Shown one piece after another: positions 50,301 to 59,820 of a DNA stretch of 64,000 bases (its first letter is position 1; each line of letters starts with the position of its first letter). The notes beneath the pieces were generated by a model. The model did no database searches and was not told the DNA's origin. It worked only from the letters and a program-made list of their open reading frames with translations. The DNA lies in the NCBI GenBank assembly GCA_002633025.1, contig NMRB01000633.1, positions 130,433 through 194,432 of the forward strand, in the 5' to 3' direction. The position numbers and the translations under genes are program-made. The DNA comes from Notospermus geniculatus (taxonomy: Eukaryota > Nemertea > Pilidiophora > Heteronemertea > Lineidae).

Positions 50301-53300
50301 GTTAAGATCAAGTTTAGTTTCAGATAGGAATCTTACGAAGCAACAAAGACAATACAGAGATCAGAATTCTCCTTTAAGACTAAGTACTGAAGTCTCGTAC
50401 CTTGATAAGTGATCTCTTGACTTGACACACTATCCTACAGACCTCGGCAACAGCACGAGGCAGCGTCTGGTGTTGTTCCTCCATGCCATCTTCCACCAGA
50501 CAGAGGGCAACATGACCAAGGTCATTGTGCTTAAGAAGAACGGCCATCAGGAGTCTGGAAATGTAAGATGAGAACCTGCAAACTATTTTGACATGGCTGT
50601 GAATACCCGTGTACATTTTGACATGGCAGTGTACATGTATATATGTACATCCAGTGTACATTTTGTTTTCAGTAAGCTGTCTTTCTTACCCCAAATAACC
50701 CCAGATATTTGCAGGATTTGCAGACGAAGGATGCAAACAAGACAATTTTCCTCTTGGACAAATCATGTAAGCGAATGGAAAAAGATGAAAGCGGCACACT
50801 TACCGTCCAACTTCCTCCACCGGATGGTCTGGTGGGAAACTTATCGGTGTGACCAGGTGGTGATTCTTGTTGTAGCGCTCGACGAAGCTCAAGAACGTTT
50901 TCACATGATCATCTTGGACACGACTCTCTGATAACGCCACCAAGAACGGTCGAGCGATATCAAACTGTGCCTGCTCACGTTCGAAGAAAGTCTCCTTGTC
51001 AGGATACTGAGGGGGTGCCTTCGCCTCGGTTGTCGGCGTCACACCTGAAATTCATATGATTTATTGTCTGGCTAACCACTCAGTCATAAACGAATCCTCC
51101 ATGGCCAGCAGTCAGGCTGTGCCATACAACTTGAGTTCACTACACTGTGGTCATACCATGTCAATTATGGCCAAGTAATAAATGATCCTGGCACTAAATG
51201 GGCCCATCTTCACTCACCTGGAGTTGTGGTACAAGAACTGGGCGTCCTGCTCTCTCCCTTTTCTTCCTCAAAAGGGTTCTGAGGCTGAAGGACCTGTAAA
51301 CCACCCTGTGAGAAGGGTGACTCCAGCCAGTGCTTGTACTCCTCTTCCTCCAGTGATAGAGGGGTACTCCTCGCCTGGCTGTAGGCATGGAGACCGAGTA
51401 ACAAGGCCAGGGTGCGCTCCGTGTCCATTAGTGGTGAGGACACTGTACTGGTGTCGACGACTTGGACTGTGTCATGATCAGGCTGGAAGAGAGAGCAATC
51501 GGATAAGAAATCAAGGCACAATCAAAACAAACCGAAGAAACTCGAGTAGGTCTAGGGCCTACAGGAAGGCCTACAGGAAGGAATCATTTGGTAGGAAATC
51601 TCCAACAATTAAACTCTCCAATTCCTCTTCTGGCACACACAAGAGTAAGAAAGACTAAATTAATCTTTATGTAGAAGTTTCTGTGCAAAATGACTTACAT
51701 CCACATATTGTCCAACAAAGAAAGCCTGCATCATCTCTATAGCTTCTTCCGAGTGGTACGCCATTTCAAAAGCCTCAGTTGCATCCTGTGCGGCATATTT
51801 TATCAGTCGTTCACTGCCACATGGCGCCTGGCACTTGAAATCTTGAACATCATAAACCTTGCCGTGAATGACCACCCAAAGTCCGCCATCTTTGTTGTGA
51901 TTCTCAAGGTCGGCTTTGCGAATCATTTGGACGTCTTCGTTGACTTTCTGGGTGTATCTCTCAATGGGATTCCCTGAAGAATAAGCATTTACATGACCTT
52001 CCATTCCTACAATCCAAACTGTAATTCATGAAAGCCATGGTCCCTTGTACCTGAGTGTCTATGCCAGGGCAAGTAAAAGACCCCACACAGGTGGACAGTA
52101 GCCTGTCGTGGACTCCATACCATAGTATAAGCTTAAGACCCTTAAAAGGGTTATGAAGCTTCCAAACGATACATACATACATACATACATGAAAGATCCT
52201 CTCAGTAATGCTACTTCTAGAATGCTTTTTTCACATGATTCCACAACCAACTCACCCCAGATCCCAGGCCAGGCCAGGTCCTCTTGATCTTCCTTATGTA
52301 ACCCAGGGGCAAGTTTGTTGAATTTATCCAGGATATCCAGCAAGCTCTCCAGGATCATGATCTCACCAGCGGCATCCAGGACCATAGGAGTATGGATCTG
52401 GAGCAATACTAGACATGTAACCAGTTCAGGCAGGAGAACACCTACAAGAAAATAAGATTTTTTCAAACATTTAGTAGAGAGCTGAGAACCAGATAGACCA
52501 TTATTGGCTCTACAGACAATACAGGTGAATACTGGGTAAATGTATACAGCAGGGGGAAACCAGAGTGCACAGGGAAACTTCCCTTGTCATAGATGGGGAA
52601 ACAGGACAGATATCAAACATCACCTTACCTGACACATCACTTTCTATAATCCTTGCAACCGATGTGAAATTCTTGGAACCGAAACCAGCCAAACTGGCCG
52701 CCATGGGAAGTAAGTCACTGACATAGTTACACACCAGTTGGATGTATTTCCGAAGCACTGAGCCGGCACCCAACAACTCAGCATCTGGAAAACACACAGA
52801 AATTTATTCACTTGCAAGACAAAACCAAGACATGGGTAAAGAGATGTCTCATCATTCAAAATTTTCAGTCGATTTCACCAAAGTCTTTTTCCAAATTCAG
52901 ATTTTCATGGTCAATGCTCTGGATTATGATAGAATCTGAGGAATATACCTGGCTCACTTGTCATGGTGACATGCTTGCTATCACCTTTGGGAAACAACTT
53001 GGCCACCAGTAGGCGTTGAAACCTCAGGAGGAGATCCAGTGATGCGGAGACTTCTGTTCTATCAGCATCTTCTGTCTTAACTTGGGCATCGGTTGAAAGC
53101 TCATTCAGTTTCATTTGAGTTTGGGTGGCAGCGTTTCTGGAAGATACAAGATACCATAACTATGACTAGGCCTAATGAAGGACAGGCTTCTTTTAACTCA
53201 TGGTGTAAAATGTAACACTGAGTAAGCACACAAGCACACACCTGAGCAACTGCTGTATCAGCTGCAGGAGGGATATCCCACAACTCTCAGAATCTTCCTT

Positions 53301-56300
53301 GGGTGTTTCTTCCAGGACGCTGAGCTCACACTTGACGGCATTCGTCGCTTTGTTCACCTTTTCACTCTCATTTGATTCATCAATGGTTTCCTTCTCCTGA
53401 AATGGGAATTAAAGGAACTATAAGAACTGAATTTTCTATGAGAGAGTGGTCTATTCAAGGCAACTGATGTTGATAAATCCAGCTGTGAAGAAATGTCATA
53501 ATTTGAAACTTACATTCATACACGTATCTTCAATCTTCTGTGTCTCCTTCTTGATGGCGTTATCCAGTGCCGACTCCAACCCTCCGTCTGCCATCAGGCT
53601 ACTCACGAGTAAGTCAGTCATAAAGCGTTGGCCTGGACTCAAAACGCTCATGTCACGTGGACCTGAAAATGAGATTTTACTCATATTTTCAGCAAAATGT
53701 TTTGCTTAACGTTTTTTCACCGCAAATGATGTGTCTAGCAAAGCCATCCACACACGAGAGAAAAGTAGCATGTCAACCTACCTCCAGTTGGCAACAATGT
53801 TGACAATGCCCTCGCTCTTTCCTCAGCTGTCGGCAGCAACAGAGACCAGCCGTTCTGCAGGGCAGCCTGAGCTGCTGACTGGACTGTTGAGATGACACCG
53901 TTGTTGCTGGCAAGGGCTACGACTCGCTGCTTCAAACTACAGATCAACATGCTACCTGGTGCCAGGCCAAGATTCACTGGATCTTCGCCTTGGGATATGG
54001 CCGCAAATAACTGGAGTAGAACAATAGTTCTTGTTACTTTTGACAACAATAACTGAGATCTTGCATTTTCATTTGACAGTCCCCCTAATTAGCAATATAA
54101 TTTGGAGCAAAAGACCAGACATGTGGGTTCAGGCAGCACCAGGAAAGTAACGTAACGAAAGCTTCAAGGAGCTCTCTTTTTTGTAAGAATATTTTGAATT
54201 TCAACGTACCTGCAGACTAAGTAAATTCAATGCAGCTACAGCCATACACTCTTTCTCTTGGGGAGGAGGCCAGTCACTTCTCCCATCCATTCCCTCACAG
54301 ACCTCACTCAGGAGTTCATCAAGTTGTTCAAATGTTGATTTACACACATCGACCACGAAAGGGATGCGGGATCCAACGGTCCACTGACCACTGGCAGACC
54401 AGACAAAACTCTGAAAGGATGTATTAGACTCATTTGATATCAGTATAAGGTATTCTACATAAGGCCTATTCATCAAGCCAGACAATACGGTATCATGCTC
54501 TGAGATTGAGATAAGGTGATGCTCCACTTGAAAGTTGTCTCTTGCAATTGGCTTTTAAACTGCGATAGCTCTCCTTACCTGTCCAGGGCCACAAGCAATC
54601 CCAATTATATTCTTCCCCTCCAATGATGCCATAAGCATCGGCTCTGCCCTGTAGCTCAACGAGGGGTCACCTTGTTGCCCCTGGTCATTGCTTCCCCAGC
54701 TGAAGATCTCCCCGTCCTCCGTCACGGCCAAACAGTGCATGGAGCCTATCGCCATATCAACAACCTTCTTATTTGCCAGAGCCTCCACTTGTTTTGGGTA
54801 TCGCACATGCTCCTCAGTGCCATGGCCAAGGCGGTAATTTTCACCTTTGCCCCTGAAATGAAAAGGAGAGGTTGATTGTGTCTGGTACAACTTAGGCTGG
54901 TCATCTTGGACAACAGGAGTCCCAAATTGCGGGTTCCCATTGATGAGCCACCAACGCTGCGGAATTCTCTGCACTGAAAAATTTTCTTACAGACCATTTT
55001 CCAAGCACTCCAAGACCATCTACTTCAGTCAGAAAGGTAAACACCCTTTCTCAACCTACCATGTGTAGAGAGTTCCTGACTTCGTCAGAGCAACACTGAT
55101 CTGGGCCCCACAGAAAACACGGTTCACAACTTGACCTTGAAGCTTGTCGACAATTTTCGGCGATTTTGATCCGTCTGATCCACCTCTCCCGAGTTTACCA
55201 TAGTCACCATCGCCCCAAGAATACACTGCTCCAGTTTCAGTTACTGCCAATGTCTGTGCATCCCCGCTGCCGCAAGCCACATCCACAATCCGGTGACCCT
55301 GCAGTGCGGCAACGAGTGTGGGAACACTCTGATCTTCGCTGTTCCCGTGGCCCAATTTACCGAAGTTACCTCGTCCCCATGTGTAGAGCTCACCAGACGA
55401 TGTAATGGCAGCACTGTACATACTGCCACATGCGATATGCACAATCTGCTTGTTGGAGAGTGCATTGATGACAGTTGGTGTCTCCTTGAAGCTAAAACAT
55501 AAAGTCAAATTTTGATGTATTAGGAAACAATTCAACAAGCATTTGATCAGGCTAAAGCATGAATACTTCACTACATGAGTACATTTACAATGTTCATGGG
55601 TGAACCTGAGGCACCTACCTGCTATCTCCATGACCAAGCCTCCCGCCTACACCATTACCCCAGGAAAAGACTTCGCCATCGCTAGTGAGGGCCAGGAAGT
55701 GTTTGCCATCAGGGTGGGCTGCGACTTTCACCACTTCTTTATCACCGAAACCTTCCACAAGCTGTGGTGTCTGCAAATTGAAAGAAACATGATCACAGAT
55801 TGAGGAGACTTCAAGTTTGGTAGACAAGCCTTACAAGCAAATTGTACACATATTAAGACTCTTTACACAATGAATAAGCCTGCCATGCCATACCTGTGTC
55901 TCAGAACTGTACAACATGGTGTACAATTTCCCTGTCTTTGTCAACAGAAGTAAACATCTCTCAGCACATGCCATCTGCTGAATACTGCCGAGTTCACTCA
56001 GAGCCTCGATGATGTACGGACCACTGTTCAAATTCCCTCCGGACCACATCAACCATCCCCAACCGAGGACCTCCTGACACAGGGTGGAACCCTGCACCTG
56101 AAACATGAAAATTATGTAGAATTTTCTAATGGCCAAATGGGCACAGGTGGAATGGAGATGGCCTGGGGATAGGGGACTCAAGATGTGAAAACTTGGAAGG
56201 AAAATCATCTGACCTTTTGTGATCCAGTGGGTGGCCTGTACGGGAAGGCCAGGCGATCAAGGTGTGACATGACGACAACAGCACACTGTCGCAAATCAAC

Positions 56301-58700
56301 ATGCATTTCATCATCGTCTGGTAAGAACAGGTAGCGAAGGAAGCACTCAGTTGGACTGATGCCACAGTTTGTCTGAAAGACGAGAACAATATACGGTGAG
56401 CAGAATAGGCTATCTACATGTATGTTGCCCTGGCATGGACACATTAAGAGGGGGCCAGGGCTTCTCCCATTATTACTCAGAAGAGAAAGACCAGGAGTTC
56501 TTGTTTCTTAGACCCAATACCTGACGAGGCCAGGGTAACACTGAACACAGAGGCTCAATTAGAATTGATTCCATTACCAATTACAGATGTTAACAGAACA
56601 TACCTCATCTGATTTTCCACAGTCAAACCTATTTGACTTTACACCCTTGATTTCTTGAAACCTCCGAAGTAGTGGAACCAGCGGTGCACAGTTCAAACTG
56701 TTGCTGACACGGTTATCAAACTGGTGGCGACTATTATTCCACAGGCTCAATAGAAGTAGGACAGCATTGAGAACATGGGACAGTGAGCCACGCTGTACAG
56801 CTAACTCAAGAAGAAGACACAGTGCTGTTTGCTGGTCCTGGATAGGCACTCTGCAAGTTTTTGAACTAGCACCGCCATTCAGATCCCTGAAGCAGGATAG
56901 AATATATCAAAAGTGACTAATAACAACATCAACTTGAAATAGCAAGTTGGGGACAATTCAATTCTGAACAGGTCTTGCTACACAACTTACTAAAACTGAG
57001 ATACATTTTTAAAACAATGCATCACCTTTAGCAATGCAAGAGAAATCATTACTCCTTTAACTGGACATTACCTAAGAAACTTTGTGGCTCTCTCAACAAC
57101 CTCAAGCCAAACTGGGGAAACTGCTGACTCGTCAAATAACGTAGCCTCTGGTAGCGACCGCAGCGCCTCCAAAGATTCTTGTAGCAGCTCGCTACACAAG
57201 TCTGCATCTTCTCCAGACCTCCATGCACGGCGGAGGAATGCAAATGCAAAGCTTAGGGCAGCACGGGAGCCAACTCGTGCCAAGCCAGTGGTCGCCTTCT
57301 CTGCTGGTTTGATTGAGCTGTAACGATCAAGTTTTTCACATAAAAGTCCAGATACAATACGAAAACTTAAACATTTTCTGACACCGGGAGTATCACAGAC
57401 GTGGAAAGATGTGAAAACATTTTAAAGCAACAATCAATCCTAATGTCAGTGATACTGTTCACCATCCACAATCCTTCAATGGACATAAATCTACCTTTTC
57501 TGTTTACTGTTGCTTTTATTATGAGCCTGTTTCTTTCTTGTTGGTGACTTCTTCTCCATGGGATCGTGGTTTGCCAGTGCCATGAAGTAGCGCTCCAGAA
57601 CAATCAGTCGCTGCTCCAGACGCATGTTTGAGAGCGTTGTGGTGGCAGCATCAGATGCCAGCTGCTGCTGCTCATGGATGAGAGAATTCAGACACTCCTT
57701 CAGTTTGGTCACACCTAGAAAGTTTTGAAAGGAAAATTTGCAACCATAACAACCACATTTATAGAAGTAGAGGACAGCAAAAGGATAATGATAAATCAGG
57801 AAAGAGCAGAAGGATTAATTTAAGGTGAAATCATTTGAAGACACATTTGGTATTGGTAGGTTTAGCAGCTTTCATGAACCTGGCAGTGAAAAAGTACGGT
57901 AAGTGCACGGATACCACAGCGTAGAGAATGTGTGTGTGACACCATGAAAGAACTTATTGTTTCGCACCATCCGATTACTCACAGGGTTGCTGTCCCCAAG
58001 TCCATGACTCCATCAATTTACTACTTGATATTGGCATGCTGTCCTCAGATATTTGCTGTTCTTGAGCTTCCTTGTCCAATTTCTGACAATGTGTACAGTT
58101 ACAGTCACTGTTTGGTCCACAGACACCATTGCAGCAGGAACAGTTGATAACCCGCATGCCACAGTAATACTTCCCTGTCTCACCTGAAACAACCAGTGGA
58201 AAAGTTTTAAATGGAATGCACACCAGAAAACAGTCATTAACTAACTTGCCATCATTCAGCATAGGTCAAGGAAATTTCATTTAGAAGTTTCCTATCTCCC
58301 TCAATCAGTGGTTCACATCCCTTGAACTGGTATGAATGAAGAACAGAGGCTGCCCTAAATAAAGTTACATAACAAGTGCAAACCTTTCTTTGCCAAGACT
58401 CCTGCAGCATTGATGATGCCGTCATTGATATTTGCTGATATCTCTCCATCTTTTACCAGCTCATTCCAAAAGTGACTGAGGCCTTCTCGGGAAAAGATTG
58501 TCTGAAATTTTTAGAATTGATTTGATCAAATCAATGCCCTCCCTCGCCCTCCAAGTCCAGGAAGTATGATTATGAAATTTAATTCAAAGAGAAATGTTAT
58601 CTTCATAATCCTCTAGCATATCTACCTGTAAATCTGCCTTTAGCCACTTCGGATCAAGCCTCGCCTGAGGACGAAGCTGGTTCACTGATGGCTGGCTCAT
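30125..58700 (-). CDS. HERC2: E3 ubiquitin-protein ligase HERC2, complete 71-exon coding region
   Basis: Giant HECT ubiquitin ligase. In vertebrates it acts in DNA-damage signalling, centrosome integrity and p53 regulation. I joined 71 coding exons by eye at GT/AG borders. Their summed length is 14,652 nt, divisible by three, giving 4,883 residues without an internal stop (human HERC2 is about 4,834). The start is the first Met (58700), giving a short lead-in to the conserved [14 protein letters not shown]. Exon coordinates and domains are in the block entries below. Domain order: N-terminal cysteine cassette, RLD1, cytochrome-b5-like, MIB/HERC2, UBA, CPH, MIB-like, ZZ, DOC, RLD2, RLD3, HECT with catalytic Cys at about 4809. 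Introns are mostly 100-500 bp; the longest (42499-44903) holds three foldback elements. Confidence 0.97.
32432..34688 (-). other. HERC2: HERC2 exons 60-65: third RCC1-like domain (RLD3)
   Basis: Exons 34688-34490, 34336-33944, 33553-33430, 33325-33056, 32911-32816 and 32724-32432 encode residues about 3987-4445. They contain successive blade motifs such as [75 protein letters not shown] and [15 protein letters not shown], making a seven-bladed propeller. A linker to the HECT domain follows. A piggyBac-type MITE lies in the second intron of this block. Confidence 0.95.
33577..33785. mobile_element. piggyBac-type MITE in a HERC2 intron
   Basis: TTAA at 33573-33576 and 33786-33789 flanks a 209-bp element starting AGGACCACAGTATTG and ending CAATACCGTGGTGCT. 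It lies 20 bases or so upstream (in gene sense) of the acceptor of the exon starting at 33553, so it has nearly displaced the branch-point region. It shares its right end with the element at 21800. Confidence 0.8.
34845..37374 (-). other. HERC2: HERC2 exons 53-59: linker between RLD2 and RLD3
   Basis: Exons 37374-37206, 37042-36745, 36634-36443, 36329-36068, 35966-35676, 35542-35400 and 35242-34845 encode residues about 3403-3987. The early part is Ser/Thr/Pro-rich and poorly conserved. The later part, including [39 protein letters not shown] and [11 protein letters not shown], is almost identical in pattern to vertebrate HERC2. No catalytic role is known to me. Confidence 0.93.
37470..39326 (-). 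other. HERC2: HERC2 exons 47-52: second RCC1-like domain (RLD2)
   Basis: Exons 39326-39245, 39126-38892, 38725-38548, 38421-38168, 37974-37830 and 37695-37470 encode residues about 3030-3402. The propeller's first strand, [14 protein letters not shown], is at the end of exon 46. Blade motifs include [61 protein letters not shown] and [15 protein letters not shown]. Confidence 0.95.
39870..39960. repeat. Short tandem repeat in a HERC2 intron
   Basis: GAGTCTTTTCTAGAGTTTCA with its following TTGTAAA recurs after about 50 bp, with a third partial copy between. Confidence 0.7.
40077..40201. mobile_element. 125-bp MITE in a HERC2 intron
   Basis: TCAATCACTGGCACATGGAT at the left and ATCCATGTGCCAGTGATCGA at the right form a nearly perfect inverted repeat around a 60-70-bp centre that also partly pairs. 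Family unknown. Confidence 0.7.
41079..41215 (-). other. HERC2: HERC2 exon 43: ZZ-type zinc finger
   Basis: Residues about 2763-2809. Cys pairs in CNGCDS, CKTC and CENC, plus a closing His pair (HRHPF), fit the ZZ fold that binds two zinc ions and often N-terminal peptides or SUMO. The exon carries the whole finger. Confidence 0.93.
41319..41872 (-). other. HERC2: HERC2 exons 41-42: MIB/HERC2-like beta domain
   Basis: Exons 41872-41753 and 41427-41319 encode residues about 2687-2763. Key stretches are [20 protein letters not shown] and [14 protein letters not shown], very close to vertebrate HERC2 at the same place. Confidence 0.9.
42013..42498 (-). other. HERC2: HERC2 exons 39-40: CPH domain
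   Basis: Exons 42498-42334 and 42127-42013 encode residues about 2594-2686. [33 protein letters not shown] and [15 protein letters not shown] match the CPH domain shared by CUL7, PARC and HERC2, known to contact p53 in vertebrates. Confidence 0.92.
42839..43083. mobile_element. Harbinger-like MITE in HERC2 intron 38
   Basis: AGGGCTCCGCACACTGGCGA and TCGCCAGTCTGCGGAGCCCT are inverted ends, flanked by TAA at the left and TTA at the right (or by TA if the ends are extended one base). The interior (CAGGCGAC, GATGTC, CCTTGGAA-type words) is a diverged copy of 20611-20852 in the opposite orientation. Confidence 0.75.
44032..44291. mobile_element. Harbinger-like MITE with TTA target duplication, HERC2 intron 38
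   Basis: TTA at 44029-44031 and 44292-44294 flanks 260 bp with ends AGCCTGGTGCACGCGAGAGC and GCTCTCGTGTGCGCCAGGCT. The arms extend about 100 bases (GGAAGCTCCCGTGTGCG pairs with CGCACACGGGAGCTTCC), so it can form a long hairpin. Confidence 0.85.
44453..44845. mobile_element. 390-bp foldback in HERC2 intron 38
   Basis: The left arm (AACCTCGTCCCCAGGGG, then CTCACTAACCCCTGG and ATCAGCTT) is the inverted counterpart of the right arm (AAGCTGAT, CCAGGGGTTAGTGACG, CCCCTGGGAACGAGGTT), each about 80-90 bases. The centre is AT-rich. No target duplication was resolved. Confidence 0.75.
44904..45487 (-). other. HERC2: HERC2 exons 37-38: UBA-like region
   Basis: Exons 45487-45226 and 45091-44904 encode residues about 2444-2593. 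[20 protein letters not shown] followed by [11 protein letters not shown] is a UBA-type helical bundle split by an intron, as in vertebrate HERC2. An acidic Asp/Ser-rich tail (about 30 residues) follows. Confidence 0.9.
45709..47920 (-). other. HERC2: HERC2 exons 30-36: helical middle region
   Basis: Exons 47920-47735, 47629-47442, 47289-47139, 47034-46838, 46663-46451, 46308-46149 and 45995-45709 encode residues about 1983-2443. Conserved landmarks are [33 protein letters not shown] with [18 protein letters not shown], and [14 protein letters not shown]. The family gives no enzymatic role here. Confidence 0.93.
48022..48696 (-). other. HERC2: HERC2 exons 28-29: MIB/HERC2 domain
   Basis: Exons 48696-48373 and 48214-48022 encode residues about 1811-1982. 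The domain runs from [20 protein letters not shown] to GKYDLKLAE, with [20 protein letters not shown] essentially as in human. It is followed by an acidic run (DNEDEDEDE). Confidence 0.95.
48830..51482 (-). other. HERC2: HERC2 exons 20-27: linker helical repeats
   Basis: Exons 51482-51218, 51044-50804, 50554-50401, 50264-50069, 49959-49790, 49638-49465, 49302-49166 and 49019-48830 encode residues about 1302-1810. Landmarks are [54 protein letters not shown] and [18 protein letters not shown]. Exon 24 (49959-49790) is a poorly conserved acidic/Pro-rich spacer. Confidence 0.92.
51699..51973 (-). other. HERC2: HERC2 exon 19: cytochrome-b5-like domain
   Basis: Residues about 1210-1301. [20 protein letters not shown] and GKVYDVQDF open the b5 fold. 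The first haem-ligand motif (HPGG in true b5) is replaced by APCGS, while a His near the second ligand position is present (AYHSEEA). Haem binding is therefore doubtful and a protein-interaction role is more likely, as in vertebrate HERC2. Confidence 0.9.
52035..52195 (+). repeat. Truncated copy of the tRNA-derived SINE body
   Basis: GGTCCCTTGTACCTGAGTGT to GTAGCCTGTCGTGGACTCCA matches the complement of 28500-28590, lacks the tRNA-like head, and ends in a (CATA)n tail near 52168-52190. It lies in the HERC2 intron upstream of the b5 exon. Confidence 0.75.
52256..54010 (-). other. HERC2: HERC2 exons 13-18: region after RLD1
   Basis: Exons 54010-53782, 53662-53514, 53396-53242, 53136-52949, 52784-52629 and 52441-52256 encode residues about 856-1209. 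[20 protein letters not shown] and [26 protein letters not shown] and [20 protein letters not shown] match vertebrate HERC2 closely. It is probably a helical scaffold. Confidence 0.93.
54210..56097 (-). other. HERC2: HERC2 exons 8-12: first RCC1-like domain (RLD1)
   Basis: Exons 56097-55894, 55770-55619, 55491-55060, 54852-54579 and 54410-54210 encode residues about 435-855. Blade motifs include [57 protein letters not shown] and [14 protein letters not shown]. The C-terminal part, [18 protein letters not shown], leads into the next region. Confidence 0.95.
56214..58700 (-). other. HERC2: HERC2 exons 1-7: N-terminal region with cysteine cassette
   Basis: Exons 58700-58626, 58501-58384, 58183-57983, 57714-57495, 57317-57072, 56886-56604 and 56372-56214 encode residues 1-434. 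Exon 3 holds eight cysteines at about 72-97, spaced C-x6-C-x-CC-x3-C-x5-C-x-C-x2-C, where human HERC2 (from memory) has an acidic low-complexity stretch. Later parts, [19 protein letters not shown] and [15 protein letters not shown], are nearly identical to human. Confidence 0.93.
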
Positions 58701-58818
58701 TTTGATACTGGTAGGGCCAAGGCCTAGTAGTAGTGGTTTACTTTATCAACCACTCGACTCCCCTGACTGATGCCAAGCTGAGCACCTAAGTTGTCACCGC
58801 TATAGTCTTTCTTGGCAT
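58626..58818 (-). other. HERC2: HERC2 first coding exon with 5' leader and short upstream ORF
   Basis: On the minus strand a good acceptor (CTGTTTTAG) at 58819-58820 suggests that the start codon lies inside a second exon. A non-coding first exon would then lie further upstream. Right after the acceptor, ATG at 58818 opens a 10-codon upstream ORF ending in TAG before the HERC2 ATG. The true transcription start is not visible. Confidence 0.45.
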
Positions 58819-58829
58819 CTAAAACAGAA

Positions 58830-59820
58830 TAGAAAGTAAAAATTAATAAAAAAATAGGGTCTACACTACACCTAGCCCATACCGTGTAGGCCTCCGCCTA
58901 TAGGCCTATTGGTCCGCCGTCGTGGCCTAATTCTATTTTACATGAAGACAGGTTAGGCCTACTTCTTATGAACATCTCCGTTAGGCCCTAGGTGTAGGCC
59001 TACTCTACTGCCGGCTGCCATCCACCTCACCATTACCATCCATGTCTGTCCACACACTACACTATGCCTACTGACACAGAACAGAAACTGGCGACTGAGC
59101 AGCAGTTTAAGTCAGATTTCATGGTTGGTGGAACATGGTCTGCCTCATCATGGTTGGTGCCCGAATGGTGGTGGCTTTGTTGTAGATGCTGATTTAGGCG
59201 GTGTTAGGCCCTCGAGCCTAACGTCCGGACTTTTGGCTCAATGGAAGAACACCTGTGTGTCTTGCATGCGGGAGATCCGGGATCGAGCCCTGGTGCGGTC
59301 TGCGACAGCTTCATGATGACTTCGTGACCATGGTGACTTCAGAGTAGAGAGTGAACTTCAGTCTTCAGCTCAGTTCATTCAGCAGACCAACAGTGACGGG
59401 GAGAGCGAGTCTTTCACTCACTACACTGCACTGTTTAGTGTACTGTTTGTGTTTCATTCAGCACACATCACTGACACACATCATGCACATGCACACACCA
59501 GCACACAGCACGACCATCATGCAATCTGTGTGGTCATGACTCGACGATCGGTTTCATTTCAAAAAAAGGATGACGATCATCAGTCGATTTGTTTAGGAGG
59601 CTTGGGATACATTCTGACGTTTAAGACCTTTATCTTTCGGTCTATATCATGATATATTGAATTTGAGTGAAATATACCCTGTCTGTATTTTGGTGAACAG
59701 GTGAATGCGTGATGTCAAATCATGAACAATTCTCCTAGCAGAGTCACGTACATTTAGCCTGTACATTTTCCAGTGCATTTTTTAACGTTGTGGTCGTCGC
59801 AAATGATAAACTCTTCCTGA
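58830..59820. repeat. Tandem duplication upstream of HERC2, unit 1 (991 bp)
   Basis: Starts TAGAAAGTAAAAATTAATAA and ends CGCAAATGATAAACTCTTCC plus TGA, where unit 2 begins at once. It contains a tRNA-Ala-like SINE head (about 59231-59300) and TAGGCCTA words. Small ORFs inside are repeat-derived. Confidence 0.9.
59231..59302 (+). repeat. tRNA-Ala-like SINE head, copy 1
   Basis: TGGCTCAATGGAAGAAC resembles a D-arm/A-box, CTTGCATG a TGC anticodon loop, and GGATCGAGCCC a B-box. The acceptor ends do not pair well. It is duplicated with its surroundings at about 60209-60280, so it is a repeat rather than a working tRNA. Confidence 0.55.

Noticed and set aside
51182-51658. 158-codon plus-strand ORF opposite HERC2 exon 20
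   Set aside because: No domain, low-complexity composition and overlap with a clear minus-strand exon.
30125-58700. Separate RCC1-like genes at about 32-34.7, 37.5-39.6 and 54.2-56.1 kb
   Set aside because: They join in frame to flanking exons in the order of the three RLDs of HERC2.
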